A stretch of DNA of 64,000 nt, taken from assembly GCF_000801105.2 (NCBI RefSeq), contig NC_079517.1, positions 14,942,001 through 15,006,000 on the forward strand. Direction: 5' to 3'. Made by a program: the position numbers and the translations under genes. This document shows positions 48,388-63,557 of this stretch, piece after piece. Source of the DNA: Raphanus sativus (Eukaryota > Streptophyta > Magnoliopsida > Brassicales > Brassicaceae). The first letter of the stretch is position 1; the number at the start of each line of letters is the position of its first letter. The notes below the pieces were generated by a model. The model did not search any database and was not told the DNA's origin. It saw only the letters and a program-made list of their open reading frames with translations.

Positions 48388-51056
48388 ATGCTTTCGAGGA
48401 GAGCCTTGGACACTGATGTCCCCGTCATGACTCAGGTCATCCTCCTACTCCAATTCATTCATTCATTCATTATTTCTTCTTTGGTTTTTGTGAGAAATTG
48501 TTGGGGTTTTGCGTGCAGATTCGGACACTAACGGCGGAACTGACCAACCCCATGTCTCTCGCCCAGGTTTGTTGCCTTCTGGAAATGCGGGCTTTAATCT
48601 AGTTTTGGACTTTGGGTTTAGTGAGTGTTTTATTAGGTGACATTATAACAATACGTGTGTAAACATACATTAAGATCATCTTCAATAATCTCTCATTTTG
48701 AGAGAAAACATCAAATTTGAAAGAACTTCTAATAGTACATCAAATTTGATAAACATCAAATTTGAAAGAACACTACTATACATAAATTCATTTTAGCGTT
48801 AAACTTTTTATTTATAAATTGGTCTTTAAATTTTTTATTATTTTTTTATATCTACAAAAATTCATTATTTATGTTTTATACTTTATAATACTTTAGTAAA
48901 CAATAAGACATTTATATAAATTATTATATATTTTTAGAAACTAAACTTATATGTATATAATGAAGATTTAGTTCAAATAAAATTTTGTTTGGGTAAAATT
49001 TGTAAGTTTTATAAAAGAATAAGCATTTTAGAATTAATAATAAGTAATATTAATATAATATAATATATTTGAAATATTCTTTTTGAAAGAAAAAAATGAG
49101 AAAAACTATTGAAGAAAACAATGAGGTAAAGCATTGAAAATGCACTAATGTACATGTCACCAAATAAATCTAGCTCTAATACGGATAAATGAAAATACTC
49201 TTCATTAATGTGAAATGTGTACATTGTCACTGTCAGCTATTTATACAAGTAATATATACAGTATCGTTATAATGTACATGTCACCTAATATGTTTCATTC
49301 CTTAAACTTTTTTTTTTTGGTAAAATAATTTTTGCAGATATAAAAAAATAATAAAAAATTTAAAGACCAATTTATAAATAAAAAGTTTAACGCTAAAATG
49401 AATTCATTCCTTAAACTTGTATAGTCTGATTATTCTCTATTTCGCATGCATCCTAACTATGACTTGAAACATAAGATTATGTCCGAGTTTGATTCTCCGG
49501 GGGATTGATTGCATGCAGGGCGTGGTGTATTGGCAGCCTCCTCAACAGGCTTTAGACAAGGTCAAGGAGCTTGTCTGGGATCCTGCCATTAGTTCTTATG
49601 GACCTGATGAAGGTTTGCCTGAGCTACGAGAGACTCTTCATAAAAAGGTAACCATCATATAAGAAACAAATAAAGATTTTCTTCAATTCAGTAAAGTCAC
49701 CACCTTCGCTACTCTCTTCCTAGTTTGATCTAACGCGATTGAGCTTGTTTGTTTTTATGGGATTTGTTCTGAAGCTGCGTGAAGAAAACAAGCTTACCAA
49801 ATCTGTTGTGATGGTTACTGCTGGTGCCAATCAGGTCTCTCTTTATCTAAGCTTTTATGTGCCATGCCTCTTTTTTTCTTTCAAGTCTCATAAACTCTGT
49901 TTCTGAAACAAATGCAGGCTTTTGTGAATCTTGTCCTTACACTCTGTGATCACGGTGATTCGGTCGTCATGTTTCAGCCATACTACTTCAATGCATATAC
50001 GGCCTTCCAGATGACTGGAGTCACCAACATCATTGTTGGTCCTCGCCATCCACAGACTCTCTATCCCGACGCAGGTAATTAACCTCCTTCACTACTCTAT
50101 GAATCATTACTTAAAAGAGCTTTCAAGCTGTGACTTGTGAGAGCCTTTTTTTTTAATGCCAGACTGGTTAGAGAGGACGCTCTCTGATTCAAAACCGACC
50201 CCAAAAGTTGTAACTTTTGTGAATCCTGGTAACCCAAGCGGCACCAATGTCTCTGAACCGCTGCTCAAGAGGATTTCAAAGATATGCAAAGATGCAGGGT
50301 GTTGGCTTATTATAGACAACACATACGAGTGAGTTCCTCCTAAATTTGAATTGTTAGTTTAATTGATGTAATAATATAAAGGGTATTTTTTGAAACAAAA
50401 AAGATGGGCAGGTATTTCATGTATGACGGTTTAAAACATTGTTGCGTTGAGGGAGACCATGTTGTTAACATCTTCTCCTTCTCTAAAACCTATGGCATGA
50501 TGGGTTGGAGGCTTGGATACGTGAGTGGCCTTCTGTTTCCAAATTATTTGATTATGATATATTTTATTATCTTTATGGAACACGTTTGGTGGAGACTACG
50601 CAGATAGCTTACTCAGAGAGATTAGATGGGTTTGCGGCAGAGCTCTTGAAAGTTCAAGACAACATCCCAATATGTGCCTCCATAATATCTCAGCGACTGG
50701 CTATACACGCGTTAGAGGAAGGTGCTGGGTGGGTAAGAGAACGGGTAAAGGGTCTGGTGAAGAACAGGGAGGTTGTTAAAGAGGCTCTTGAGCCGCTGGG
50801 GAAGGAGAACGTCAAGGGAGGAGAAGGAGCGATTTACCTGTGGGCAAAACTACCGGAGGAACACGGAGATGATGATTTCAAGGTGGTGAGGTGGCTGGCT
50901 CACCGTCATGGTGTGGTGGTGGTCCCGGGGTGTGCATGCGGTAGCCCGGGGCATATCCGTGTTTCGTTTGGAGGGTTGAAGGAGGGAGAAATGAGGGCGG
51001 CTGCAGAGAGGCTGAGGAAAGGATTAGAGGAGCTGGTTCAGCGTGGAATGAAATGA
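48388..51056 (+). CDS. ISS1: ISS1/VAS1 PLP-dependent aminotransferase
   Basis: ISS1 (VAS1) moves the amino group of methionine to indole-3-pyruvate, giving tryptophan, and so lowers both auxin and ethylene precursors. The start ATG 48388 reads MLSRRALDTDVPVMTQ. Exon 2 (48519-48566) encodes IRTLTAELTNPMSLAQ. A 952-base second intron (48567-49518) contains repeat DNA. Later exons give GVVYWQPPQQALDKVKEL, SSYGPDEGLPELRE, VTAGANQAF, FQPYYFNAYTAFQMTG, NPGNPSG, WLIIDNTYE and SFSKTYGMMGWRLGY, where the Lys forms the pyridoxal Schiff base. The last exon ends RGMK with its stop at 51054-51056. About 390 residues, fold type I class I/II aminotransferase, all key residues present. Position fits At1g80360. 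Confidence 0.93.
48632..49404. repeat. Interleaved inverted repeats in ISS1 intron 2
   Basis: Arm b (about 48786-48864) is repeated in reverse complement at 49326-49404 over about 78 bases with a few mismatches. A separate arm a (48632-48655, attaggtgacattataac) is repeated in reverse at 49257-49290 with a 6-base insertion. The order a-b-a'-b' is interleaved, not nested. A direct repeat aatgtacatgtcacc occurs at about 49148 and 49271. Probably two or more MITE-like insertions, rearranged. Confidence 0.75.
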
Positions 51057-52211
51057 AATGAAGGTCAAAAAAAGATGGTTACTTTGCGTATTATCCAAGT
51101 TATTATAGCTTTTTAATACTAATAAGAAAGAGTGTCTCGATGTAGCTGATTCCTCTTTTACTCCAAAGTCATTTTGTATTGGAATGGTGGTTTGTGTATA
51201 AATATCTATTTCTTTACTTATTCAAATGATTTTTATCCTTCAATAGCACTAATTAGCCTTGGATTAGTATAACCAAATTCAAAAGCAAAAGATTTGGATT
51301 AGCTTTATTGGTTTATAATATCTTTGTTGAGAGAATTCAAACATGCTGATAAGAAAAGAAAAGAGAATTCAAACACAAAGTTGGATCCTGAGCTGATAAA
51401 TTTTGATTTAGACCGTTAGAAGAAGAGGAGGTAGTTAGTACTTAGGTTATGATCACAACCTTTTATCTTAATAAATAAAGTAGACTTTTTTTTCTCCCTA
51501 GGAGGAAAAATCGCCACGTGTCATTAGGAAAAACAACTTCCGTCTACTTTTGTGATTTGGCTGGACTGGGTTTTCTATATTTCACGATTTGGGCTTTCAT
51601 AAACTAATTATCAAGGCCAGTCTCATCTTGCGGTGGAGCTTTAAGAAAAAATTTAGTCTTAAGTCTAGCTAAGAATTTTAGATTTCTTCTTCGTCGTCTC
51701 ACCTTCCTCTTTCGGCCAATTTTCCAGAAAACTAAAGCTTCCATCAATTCATTGTAACATTTCCACCTTCTATTGAAAATTCCTTAGTTCCGAGCTTTAA
51801 GTGATTAACCCACTACTCCCACTCTGAAACATTCAATCGACCTCATTGCATCCCAAAGTAACCGACTGAACCTAGATTATAAATACCCCAACTTCCAGCG
51901 ACGAACAGCCAACTTCAAGATCGAGTCCAATTTGCCATCTTCAACTTCGGGGTTTTCACCTTTATCTGGATAAATTCTTTATTTTGTGCTTAGTTTTTTT
52001 TTTCAAATCTTTGATTAGTATAACTCGATGGGTTTTGATTACATATTAGTGTTTGTTTATAATTGGGTACGTTTCTGGATCCTACCTTCATATGATTCGA
52101 AGTTTCTGTAGGTAAATACTATATAACTGTTTCTCTATAATGAAATTTGATTTCATATATATCGGTAGTTATGTAATCTGATTTGCAATTTAACAATGGC
52201 TGCATAAGAGT

Positions 52212-52387
52212 CACAACACCAAGACCCATGTAGCTGCTGAGAAGAAACGGCTTGGGTTGCTTGAAGCTGAGAAGAAGGCACGTGCTCGCGTCCAGAAAGT
52301 ACGCCATAACTCTGTTTCTAATCAGCGTGAGATGGAGAGAAGTAAAATGAGGGACAAACTTGAAGATAAATTGCACAGTGTAACAAC

Positions 52388-52418
<31 letters not shown>

Positions 52419-52850
52419 GTTTTGATCTTTGGTTTCTCTTTTCTGTTCTGTTTCTTGATCTAGGCAAAGAGACATATATCAGAGTTTCTTCATCAGAGAA
52501 GAAGACAGCGTGATTCGATTAGTATCTACTGTGATATGCTGCAGCAAGATGATGATCATCTCTCTAGAAAGCTGTCAAGGTAGTTGTTATAAATCACTAC
52601 TCAGTTATCTGTTTCTTTAATTATCTCCCTAACAGCTTTTGTTCTTGTGTTGTTTATTAGGTGTTGGAGGTGCTTTGTGAGTCAGAAGAAGACAACCTTG
52701 GACTTGGCTTAAGATTATGATGCCTTGAAGATTAATGAGCCACTTCGGTTTTGAGCAACTCGTGGTGCTAACAAAGTCGCCTGCTACTCTTAAAGCTGTT
52801 AACTCTTTGCTTGACCACCTTCAAGTTCGGTTATAAAATTATTGCCATTG
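52212..52850 (+). pseudogene. TCP11-like protein gene fragment
   Basis: Plus-strand pieces encode [20 protein letters not shown] and [16 protein letters not shown] (52230-52376), then, after a CAG, AKRHISEFLHQRRRQRDSI with DHLSRKLSR (52463-52579), then CWRCF...KKTTLDLA and YDALKINE (52660-52735) with stop codons. The order and words (KR..EFL.QRR, LSRKL.RCWR.F, KTTLDLA.DYDALKIN) match plant T-complex 11-like proteins. Introns are kept, so the capture was of genomic DNA. The stops and missing ends show it is not functional. Confidence 0.6.
52388..52412. repeat. (AT)n repeat
   Basis: About 25 bases of AT in what was an intron of the captured TCP11-like fragment. Confidence 0.9.
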
Positions 52851-52869
52851 CTCTCCTACTCTGCTCCCT

Positions 52870-54960
52870 TTGCAATATATCATCAATAATAAAAGGTATG
52901 TGTCATAAGAAAAAAGCTTTTCAGTATGTTTTGGTTGTAGTTTTGCAAAAACAAACATAATCTCATGATGACGAAAATTCCACAGCCTCTGTCAACATAA
53001 TGCACAACCTTCAGAAAGGAAATCTGGGCATCAATTTGCAAAGAACATCACCGTGGCTAGGGAATATCAGGTACTTTTTTGTCCCAATAGATAGATAATT
53101 GGTCGAGAGCTGTTGTTAAGATATCAGAATTGGTGCAGCTGCTTGCATCAACAACTCACCCTCACATACAGATGAGCTCTTTTGGAAGCTACGTTCTATG
53201 CGGCATCAAAATCTATACCCTTGATTCTTATCTCCAGACCTCATTCTTCTCTTATCATTTTCAATTACGTACTGAGGTTTGTTGTTTGATATATATTTTC
53301 AAAAGGTATTTGTATTTTCTTACTGTTGAGATATATACGGTTACACATTCATGTTTATTTCAAGCTGACATATTCTTCCGCCATCATTTGCTTCGCTGTC
53401 CTAACTAAATTTGTTGAAACCACAGCGGTCACCGATCCAATACCGACGGGAATAAACATGTTTGGTTTTTCTCACTTGGCCAACTGCTCGGTAAAAATAT
53501 CATTAACTAACAGAACAGTAACAATATCATCATCTTGGTTATTTCTGGCCATATTTACTTTAAGATTCTGCAGCTTTGGATGTGTACATAGTCATCACTT
53601 TCATTTCGAATTACGTTTACTCTGAGGTCTGAGGTTGAAAAAATACATGCTGAGTTCAACAGTAATAACCGATATTTTAGTAACACATTATCTGACTTAC
53701 ATCTTTCTTTCCATTTAGTATTTTCCATTATGCTATGCTAGCTCCTGCCTAATATTCTACAGACCTAATACGAAGAAAAAAGAAGAACCTTTGAACCTTA
53801 AAGAGTAAAAACAATTGAATTATACACACTAAAATACACGAGAGACTTCCTTATACCACCAACCACATGCTTAGACTCAAACAAGCCTCCTCGGCCCGAA
53901 ACTAGAAGATTTGACAATTAGTTACAAATTAAAGTAAATAAAACTATTATCATAATAAAAAAACAAAACCCCTTTCTCTGTTTTCACATTTACGAAATCA
54001 GTAATACAACCTAAGAACACAGAAAATGATAGTTCATAACGTTGAACAACGGTAAAAGTATGCAAACACCATCATAACTTCAAAACCATAGTTCAATGTT
54101 ATTGACCACGCAATTTCCAAAAAAAAAAAATACACATCTGCAACTTACTGATACAGAGTACATGTCCAAACCAAACATGACTTACTACGCAAAAGAAAAT
54201 TAAGAGACTTTTTTTTTGTGCAACAGAAAATTAAGAGACTGAACAACAAAAAAATCATATTGAAACTAAATATTTGGAGCTAAAATCATGAAAACTATAT
54301 TTATCTTCTACAACATAATAACACAAAATATAGAAAAGTTCAAGAATAAAAAAAATATTGCATTTTACAAATAAAGATAAATTACATTTTTCAAAAAAAA
54401 AAATATTATTCTTTTACTGAAAATCAAAAACTGAAACATCATACATTAATTTCAAACATGTAATTTTAGTATCTATTAAATAACTTTTTTCTCTTCACAA
54501 CAAAATAGTGGCGACAAATAAAAGCACAATTTATATATTTACATTCTATTTCATTAAGGTGAAAGGTATGTATTCTTACAAAAGGATGTCCCTAAAAAAA
54601 TGAAACGCAATAAATTAATAAAGCCCAAAATTTACTTTCTCGAACCAAAAAAATATTTAATTTTTGAAATAAGTAGTTCTAAACAATAAAAAATATCACA
54701 ATAGAAAAAAAAATTGAAAAGAACATCTTAAGTTAATAAAACTTACAAGAATTATAAAATGTTTAATTATTTTAGAAATATAAATCAACAATATATAGTT
54801 TGTAAGTCATATAATATCTATTTTCAATATTATTAGCGTCTCCACTCTAAATTTTTAATTCATTTATAATTTATATTTTTTAAAATGGATATATATGAAT
54901 TATATATAATCAAATAGTAATATAATAGGTTAAATTAAATTAAAATTTATATAAGAATAC
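52870..54960. other. Helitron body, AT-rich, no gene seen
   Basis: Two overlapping plus-strand open frames (53130-53408 and 53326-53625) show exon-like composition but no family I recognise. From about 53700 the sequence is AT-rich without coding signal. Confidence 0.4.
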
Positions 54961-55147
54961 CCGGGCGTAGCCCGGGAAAACCACTAGTTTATAATAATCA
55001 AACCTTTGATTTGAAGGGGGAGGGAGAATAAAGTTAAAATCAATGATCTTCTAAGCTTTAAAGGTGGATTTAAAGTGGGCCTTAAATGGGCCCGGATCTA
55101 AATTTGAATTAAAGAGAGACTACTGGATCCACCCACCATTAACGTGC

Positions 55148-55188
55148 CTTCTTCTTCTTCTTCTTCTTCTTCTTCTTCTTCTTCTTCT
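55148..55188. repeat. (CTT)n microsatellite in the KTN1 leader
   Basis: About 13 CTT units, roughly 130-170 bases upstream of the KTN1 start codon, in the presumed 5' UTR or core promoter. Pyrimidine-rich leaders are common in plants. Confidence 0.92.
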
Positions 55189-55315
55189 ACTCTGTCTTCC
55201 CCATCATCGGTTCCGACGAGTCACATCACTCGAAAATCTGAGAAATAAAGGGGCTCCCGCGATCAAGCTCTTCGTTTCGAACCCTAATTTTTCAGGGAAA
55301 GCAAAGGGAAAAAAA

Positions 55316-57770
<2,455 letters not shown>

Positions 57771-58169
57771 ACCAACCCACTTTTTTTCATTTTAACAAAA
57801 CAAACTTTGTTGTCTGAGCTTTGTTGTGCTTGTTTATATTATTATCTATTAATTTGCCATTTATCAAACATTATGTTGTTTTGTATTAAGTAAAGGACTG
57901 TTTATTTTTATTTGAATGTTCAGAGAGACAAGAGAAGGATTGTAATCAATCATCTACTTGAATAATTAAAACAATACATATGACAAGAAACTTAGAACTT
58001 TAAGACCAAACTGAAATGAAAATGAATTGTTCTGAAAACTAAAGACTAAAAAAGAGTGGAGTGGTGGTGCAAAAGAGCCAATGTTTGAGAGTCTTTTTCT
58101 CACTCTCAAACTCTTTATTTTTGATTTCATCTTTCCTAAAATCAAATATCAAAAACCCCTTTTGTTGTT
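57771..58169. other. Convergent 3' flank of KTN1 and NTT1
   Basis: About 400 bases with the two 3' UTRs. There is no sign of the gibberellin 3-oxidase, 2OG-oxygenase or molybdate transporter genes that, as I recall, lie here in Arabidopsis (At1g80310-80340). Confidence 0.6.
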
Positions 58170-60386
58170 TTATATGTTGGTGGGAGCTGATTTCTCAGGC
58201 CAACTGCTAGTAGATTCTCCAACAGAAGGGGAACCATTTCCACCACCTTCCTCTTGAGACACAACAGGGATCTTCACAGATGAAGCTCTCTCCATTTCCT
58301 TCTCCAGCTCTTCTTCAGACCTCAACGCGTTGAACTGTCCCTCCAGCGACTTAGCTGCAGCTAACCACGCAGTGACAATGACCAACAGTATCATTCCTAG
58401 ATACGGTGTTGAATTTGCTAGTGATCCAAATGATAAGATCATGAACTGCTGTATTAGAGCACCCCCTGATTTCCCCAAGGGGTTGCAAACCACATCAATT
58501 GCTGCTTTCCCTTTAACCTGCAAACAAAGGCACAACCCTCCAAGCTAAAGAACACACAGATTCATTTCTTCAATAAAAAAGAAGAGGAAAGATTAGCAAA
58601 CCTTGGTATCCTCATCCAAGGGGATGTAAGCCATTTCTTTACAAGGATCAAACAAGCTGTACTTGGCACTCTTGCTGAAGATATTCTGGAGGGCACCAAC
58701 ATAGACAGCTGCGAGTAACGGAGTCATACCAAGCTTGGCAACAAGCGGTGCGAATGGGCCACCAAACAATATCAGAGAGAAGAAGGCAACGCCAGTCAAT
58801 AACAGAACAGTTGGGGTGATCTTTGCAGCTACTCCCCATCCATACTTATCGAATACGTATTGACTGAGAAGCATCATTGTGAATGTTGCAATACCAGTGC
58901 ATGTTGAGAAGTCACCCATAAACGCTGAGTACTCGTTTGGGCTAGGGAACTGCTCAGAGTATAGAGAAGGAAATTAAGAAGCTAAGCATTGTGAATGCAA
59001 GGACAACAGAGATGAGGATATGTGCATTACATACCTGAGCTTTAAGCTTTGATTTCCATGTGACTTCCACAAGGTTGATACTAATACCATACGCCACCAC
59101 TAAGGTAGCAAGATCCCTAATGTATGGTGATGAGACCAAGAACTTCAAGCTCTCCATTGTTCCCATCTTAGGTTTGTTCTGTAAAAAAAGAGATAAAACA
59201 AATCAGAAGAGCCCTCCCTCCTCCCAAGCAGCAAAAAACAAACTTCTGCATGCCATTACCTTCTTCTTCAGGCTACGAGTTGGAAGAGGAACGTATCTAT
59301 TAACCCACCAATAGAGGAAACAGATGGCAAGTCCCATTCCCACCACAATGCTCATCATGGCTTTCAATGAAACTGCCCAGCCATCAACCCCAGGACCAAG
59401 ATTCTTTCTCAAGTTGGAGAAGTACTTCACCGTTCTTCCAGAGAAGATTAGCGCAACATTGGCTCCAAGTCCAAACAAGGGATAGAACTTCTTGGCTTCA
59501 TCCACGGTTGTAATCTACAAAAGAGATTGAACATGAAAAACAAAACTCACAAACCACGGACTTGTAATCATCATATATGCTGCATGAGTGTAATGACCTG
59601 ATTAGCAAAGCCCCAGAAGAGAACTGAAATAACCACACTACCCCAAAGCTCAGCCATGACATAAAACAAACAGAAGCTCCAAATCCTCAAGATAGCAAGA
59701 GGGCCCATGAACCTTGGACCAAGAGCAGCGAGAAGCTTATCAGCAAGAGCCTCCGGGTGAATATAGTTGCTGAGAGGGTACATGACGAAACCGAAGGCCC
59801 CAAAGTAGATGATGAAAGGGATGATAACGGTGTAGAACAGAGCCTTCTTGGAGAGAACGTTGGAGAGTTTTGTGTAGAGGAGCATGAACCCAATAGCCAT
59901 AGGGAGGTTGACCCACGTCTTCAAAAAGGGTATAATCTCAGCCGAGCTCCCTTTGGCCGTCACCACCAAGACGTCCTTGGTGTCCCTCAGGATCGTGTAG
60001 TTGAACAGAATGCAAAAGAACATTAACCCTAAAGGTATGATCTTTTTCAACGTCGTGACCTCCACGCCGAAGATCTTCGGAGACGGTACGACTGCGGCGG
60101 TGTCGCCTTCGTTGAACAGAGCTCCTCCTCCGTCTGCCTCCGCCTCCGCGGCCTTGCATATGAACTCGGTGGTTCTCTCCTTGTGGGAAGTGGAAATCTT
60201 GTGAAGGGCTGGGACAAAGGATTGAGCTTTCTTGAAGGAGAGAGAGAAGAGAGGTGGGTTTCTTGGCTTGGAGGAGGAGAAAAGACGATGCTTTAAGCCG
60301 TGGGATGGGTGGAGAAGGCTTCTCGTCGCTCTGATGGGTTTGGCGGGTAAGGAGAGGATTCCTCTGGTTTGTATCGCTGCTTCCAT
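58170..60386 (-). CDS. NTT1: Plastid ATP/ADP antiporter
   Basis: NTT proteins in the plastid inner envelope exchange cytosolic ATP for stromal ADP and feed heterotrophic or dark plastids. The start at 60386 (MEAAIQTRGILSLPAKP) opens a Ser/Arg-rich transit peptide; the frame continues upstream to 60506 but without transit character. There are five exons. The first (from about 59600) carries VTTLKKIIPLGLMFFCILFNYTILRDTKDVLVVTAKGS, given here as the hydrophobic start near 60060. Later exons hold FWGFANQ|ITTVDEAKKFYPLFG, LPTRSLKKK, VSSPYIRDLATLVVAYG, VEVTWKSKLKAQ, FPSPNEYSAFMGDFSTCTG and NIFSKSAKYSLFDPCKEMAY, then an acidic tail ending SAPTNI with its stop at 58170. About 12 membrane segments and about 620 residues, normal. 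NTT1 rather than its paralogue NTT2 is chosen from position (At1g80300). Confidence 0.93.
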
Positions 60387-63300
60387 CTCTCTGTTCTGGA
60401 AAATACACAGAGAGAAGTGAGAGGAGGATTGAGATGATGATAAAGGAGGAGGTGAGTGGGTAGTGCGGAGAAGAAAGAATATAGCTTTTTTTTTTTTAAT
60501 TGCCAAATGAGATATTTACAGGATGTAATAAGAAAAAACACTAAAAGGTCACTGTCTGAATGCTAAATAAGCTAATCTTTCGGATTTAAGTAAATAAAAT
60601 TGGTCTCCGGAAGGATAAATTTGCGGTGTTGTTGTTCAACCATGTCCATGTGAGTTTCTTCTTTTTTTTTCATGGTAGAAAAAGTCTCAGAAGTACCAAC
60701 TTTCTGTTTTTGCCCCTCAATTTCATACTTCAAATGACTGTAATGTCCTTTTGGGGATTATTTATTACTACTACTGAGGTTTCGTAGTTGGTGGGTGGCA
60801 ACGACTTTCTTTCCTTTTGAGTTAGGTGGCTTAGAGCATAATTATCCCTTATACCCATTTGGGTTTCTTTCTTTCTTTTAATTTTTTTTTTTGTTTTTTT
60901 TTCGTTTAAAAAAAAAAAAAATTAAAACAAACCAATCGCGGGTCACCACGTGTCGTTGGGCCCGCGAAACTGCCCAGAAAACATTTCCTCGCGAGACCAC
61001 TTCTTCTCCTTTCTTTTTCTTGGTTCCCACCCTTTGTGGTCCCCCACCAAAATCTCCCTCCAACATACCCCAATAAATATACTCTTAGTAATGCCCTATT
61101 ACTTTACCTAAATTAAATCACGTGTTACATAATTTAATAAGGAAATAGTAGTACATAGTACTATTATTTATTAATATTGCCAGGTTTTTATAAGATTTTT
61201 ATAATGTAATCAGATGGAATTTTAATCCATTGTTTCGGTCGTCTTATGAAAATGTTATGGTATTTACTGTTTACTATCATGGTGGTATGTTTTTTCATAG
61301 AACTAGGCCTTCTTCGTTTACTTCTTGTTGTGAGTTGCGACGAAAGATAGTCACAAAGAGTTTATTTTGCTGTTGCATGATTAATTAACACGCGATCAAT
61401 TACAATTTGTTGTTCGTTTTGTTTGTGTGCAACCAAGCATACATCACAAATTTTAAATCGCTAGATAAAAACAAAAATTAAATTAAAATTTTATGTAATA
61501 TGCGATAACAAAACAAACAACATTTGATCATAGCAGTCGCAACTGGCAGAAATCTGTAATAGCGGAACAAACCACATTTGACTGAAGGTTGCTACAACAT
61601 TTTAAACGAACATGACCTTAGTTTGTGTACCCAATCAAAACAGAATAATATACATGTATTGAAAAGCGAATGAATAATCATCTGCTTCCTTAAGAAATTT
61701 TTGGTACTTCATTTGAAAAATATTTATGTCGTCAAGTGTCAAAACAAAATAAGTTTGGATTGTTCATCAATTAGTCATCTACACTCAATTGTTTTCGTGT
61801 CAATTTTTTTTCCTTCCCAAACGTAAAAGAATTTGCATCCTCCGTTCATTTCTGACGGCGGCCTAAAATTAAGACGACAAAAGGAAATAAGCTGACCAAA
61901 CTCTTATGTACATTTTAGTGCCAATTTATTGTCATTTTGTTATATTCTGCTTCCTTTTGTCCAACTTTAATATCGCATAATTTTATTCCAAGAACCAGTT
62001 AGAAAACATATATTCGTTGGAAAGGTATGAAGGTTCAATGTTTTCAAGAGGCAAAAATAAAATGTTTTCAAGAGGCGCATCATCTATATTGGGGAATAGG
62101 ATTTTGAATAGCAAATGACATGAAAAAGGTGGAACCAACTGTATGTCTCGGCCGGGCGGAATATTTTGGCCTTTTCTATTAGAGTTGAATCGAGCTCATG
62201 TTGACCAAACTATGCGAAACAAACTAAACACATGATTTTTGTGATTAATTATGATGCAAATAAATGTTTGGTTTGTAATATAGATATTGTATCTGAAATA
62301 AATGGTTTTTTGTTATACTTCAAAGAAAATTGACTCACGGATCTTTCTGTAAACAAAATCGATATAAAATTTATGTTTTCATTTTCAAACAAAAAAATCG
62401 ATAATTTTGATGAAGAGGATAATTGGCAGCCGTGGGATGAAAGAGACGGCTCCGATTGTCACTGCACCAGTTTGCCAAATAAATATCACAAGGAGGGGAA
62501 AGAGGCATGGGAGCGTGTTGGTTTGCTGACCTAAAAAGATCCAATCGATTCCCTCCATTCTCATCGTTCTTTCTGTGAGAAACATCAACTTGTAGTACAG
62601 TGGGACCAGATGGTTTCACGAGAGATGACCCTTTTATTACAACCCAACGGTAATGAGATCTTCCACTTGGCGACGTAATAACGGTTCTTCATATACATGC
62701 AAGCAAGATTGCACTTTTAACCCAGAGATATTTCTACTGGGTGTGTGTGTGGTTATAATAAAAATAAACAAACGGTGTTTCTTGTATACACGTCACAACC
62801 TTCCTTGACAGCTTTGCTCTGTCCGCCCAAGATGTTTCTCTCTTTTGTCTTTTTTCTACAAAACAAAACTCCTTGACGGCTCCGTATCTGCCACGCCATT
62901 TTCAAGAAGTCTCTCTTTGCAAGCAATGGCATAATTCATTTTTATCATGTTATTACTGGACTTGGACATTTTTAGATATTTAGTTAGGCCCGTTTACAAA
63001 CAAAACTGATCTCAGAACCAAAGCTCGCAAACTCATTACTGGACTTGGACACATAAAAAAGTTTTGAAATGGTTCAATCTCTGTCTCACACACACACACA
63101 AGCAGAACTACAGGCATACAGCTATGAGCTAATGCACTTGCTTGAAGGTCTAAATCGATACAACTACAGGCATACAGTTTTGATATGACCACTTCTTGTT
63201 TCTTGTTCACAATCGATTAGTGTTTTTGCCCCAAAAGAAAAAGTCGGAGGTGATTCTGAAGTCTAAGCAGTTGTGTATCATTCATTCATCATAACCAGAG

Positions 63301-63557
63301 TTCTTGTTTGGAGCCTTCTATTTATTTATCAGTTCAAAGATGATTTAACATTCCATCTTTTTTATTGAAAGTTACTCAGAAAACCAAACTAACCGGTTTT
63401 ATGAAGCTTGGAGGTTTCTGAAGTGGATCGACCATCAAATAACCCACAAGCAGAAACATTACAAAAATACAGTAACTAAGCAAAGCCTCAAACTAAAACG
63501 TTAGGAAGACAAGAGGAGCAACCAGAGAGAACAAAGGAGTAGGAGGAAAGAGTCGAC
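60387..63557. other. NTT1 upstream region and intergenic DNA
   Basis: No gene is recognised in about 3.2 kb. 60387-61080 is the presumed NTT1 leader and promoter; CACGTG with flanking bases (ccacgtgtcg, about 60947) is a G-box, a common plant light or abscisic-acid related element. About 61320-61620 has inverted words (gttgttcgttttgttt and aacaaaacaaacaac) that may be a decayed MITE. Short open frames at 62371-62619 and 62980-63210 (minus) have no recognisable domain. The glycosyltransferase and hydrolase genes I recall at At1g80290 and At1g80280 are absent. Confidence 0.45.

Larger units (their letters stand above)
51466..54987 (+). mobile_element. Helitron between ISS1 and KTN1, with a TCP11-like fragment
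   Basis: The 3' end is clear: hairpin CCCGGGC-gta-GCCCGGG (54964-54980), aaaacca and CTAG (54984-54987), then T. The hairpin is nearly the same as that of the element ending at 21411, so they are one family. The 5' end is taken as A|TCTTAATAAATAAAGTAGAC at 51466, with a CCTAGGAGG hairpin and GCCACGTGTCA soon after, as in the 17865 element; TC at 51453 is an alternative. About 3.5 kb. It carries an exon series from a TCP11-like gene; the rest is AT-rich. No Rep/helicase. It fills nearly all the space between the two host genes. Confidence 0.65.

Noticed and set aside
61320..61620. Inverted words around 61.4 kb as a complete transposon
   Set aside because: The inverted words are short and low-complexity and no target duplication or full terminal repeat could be defined, so I mention it only within the intergenic entry.
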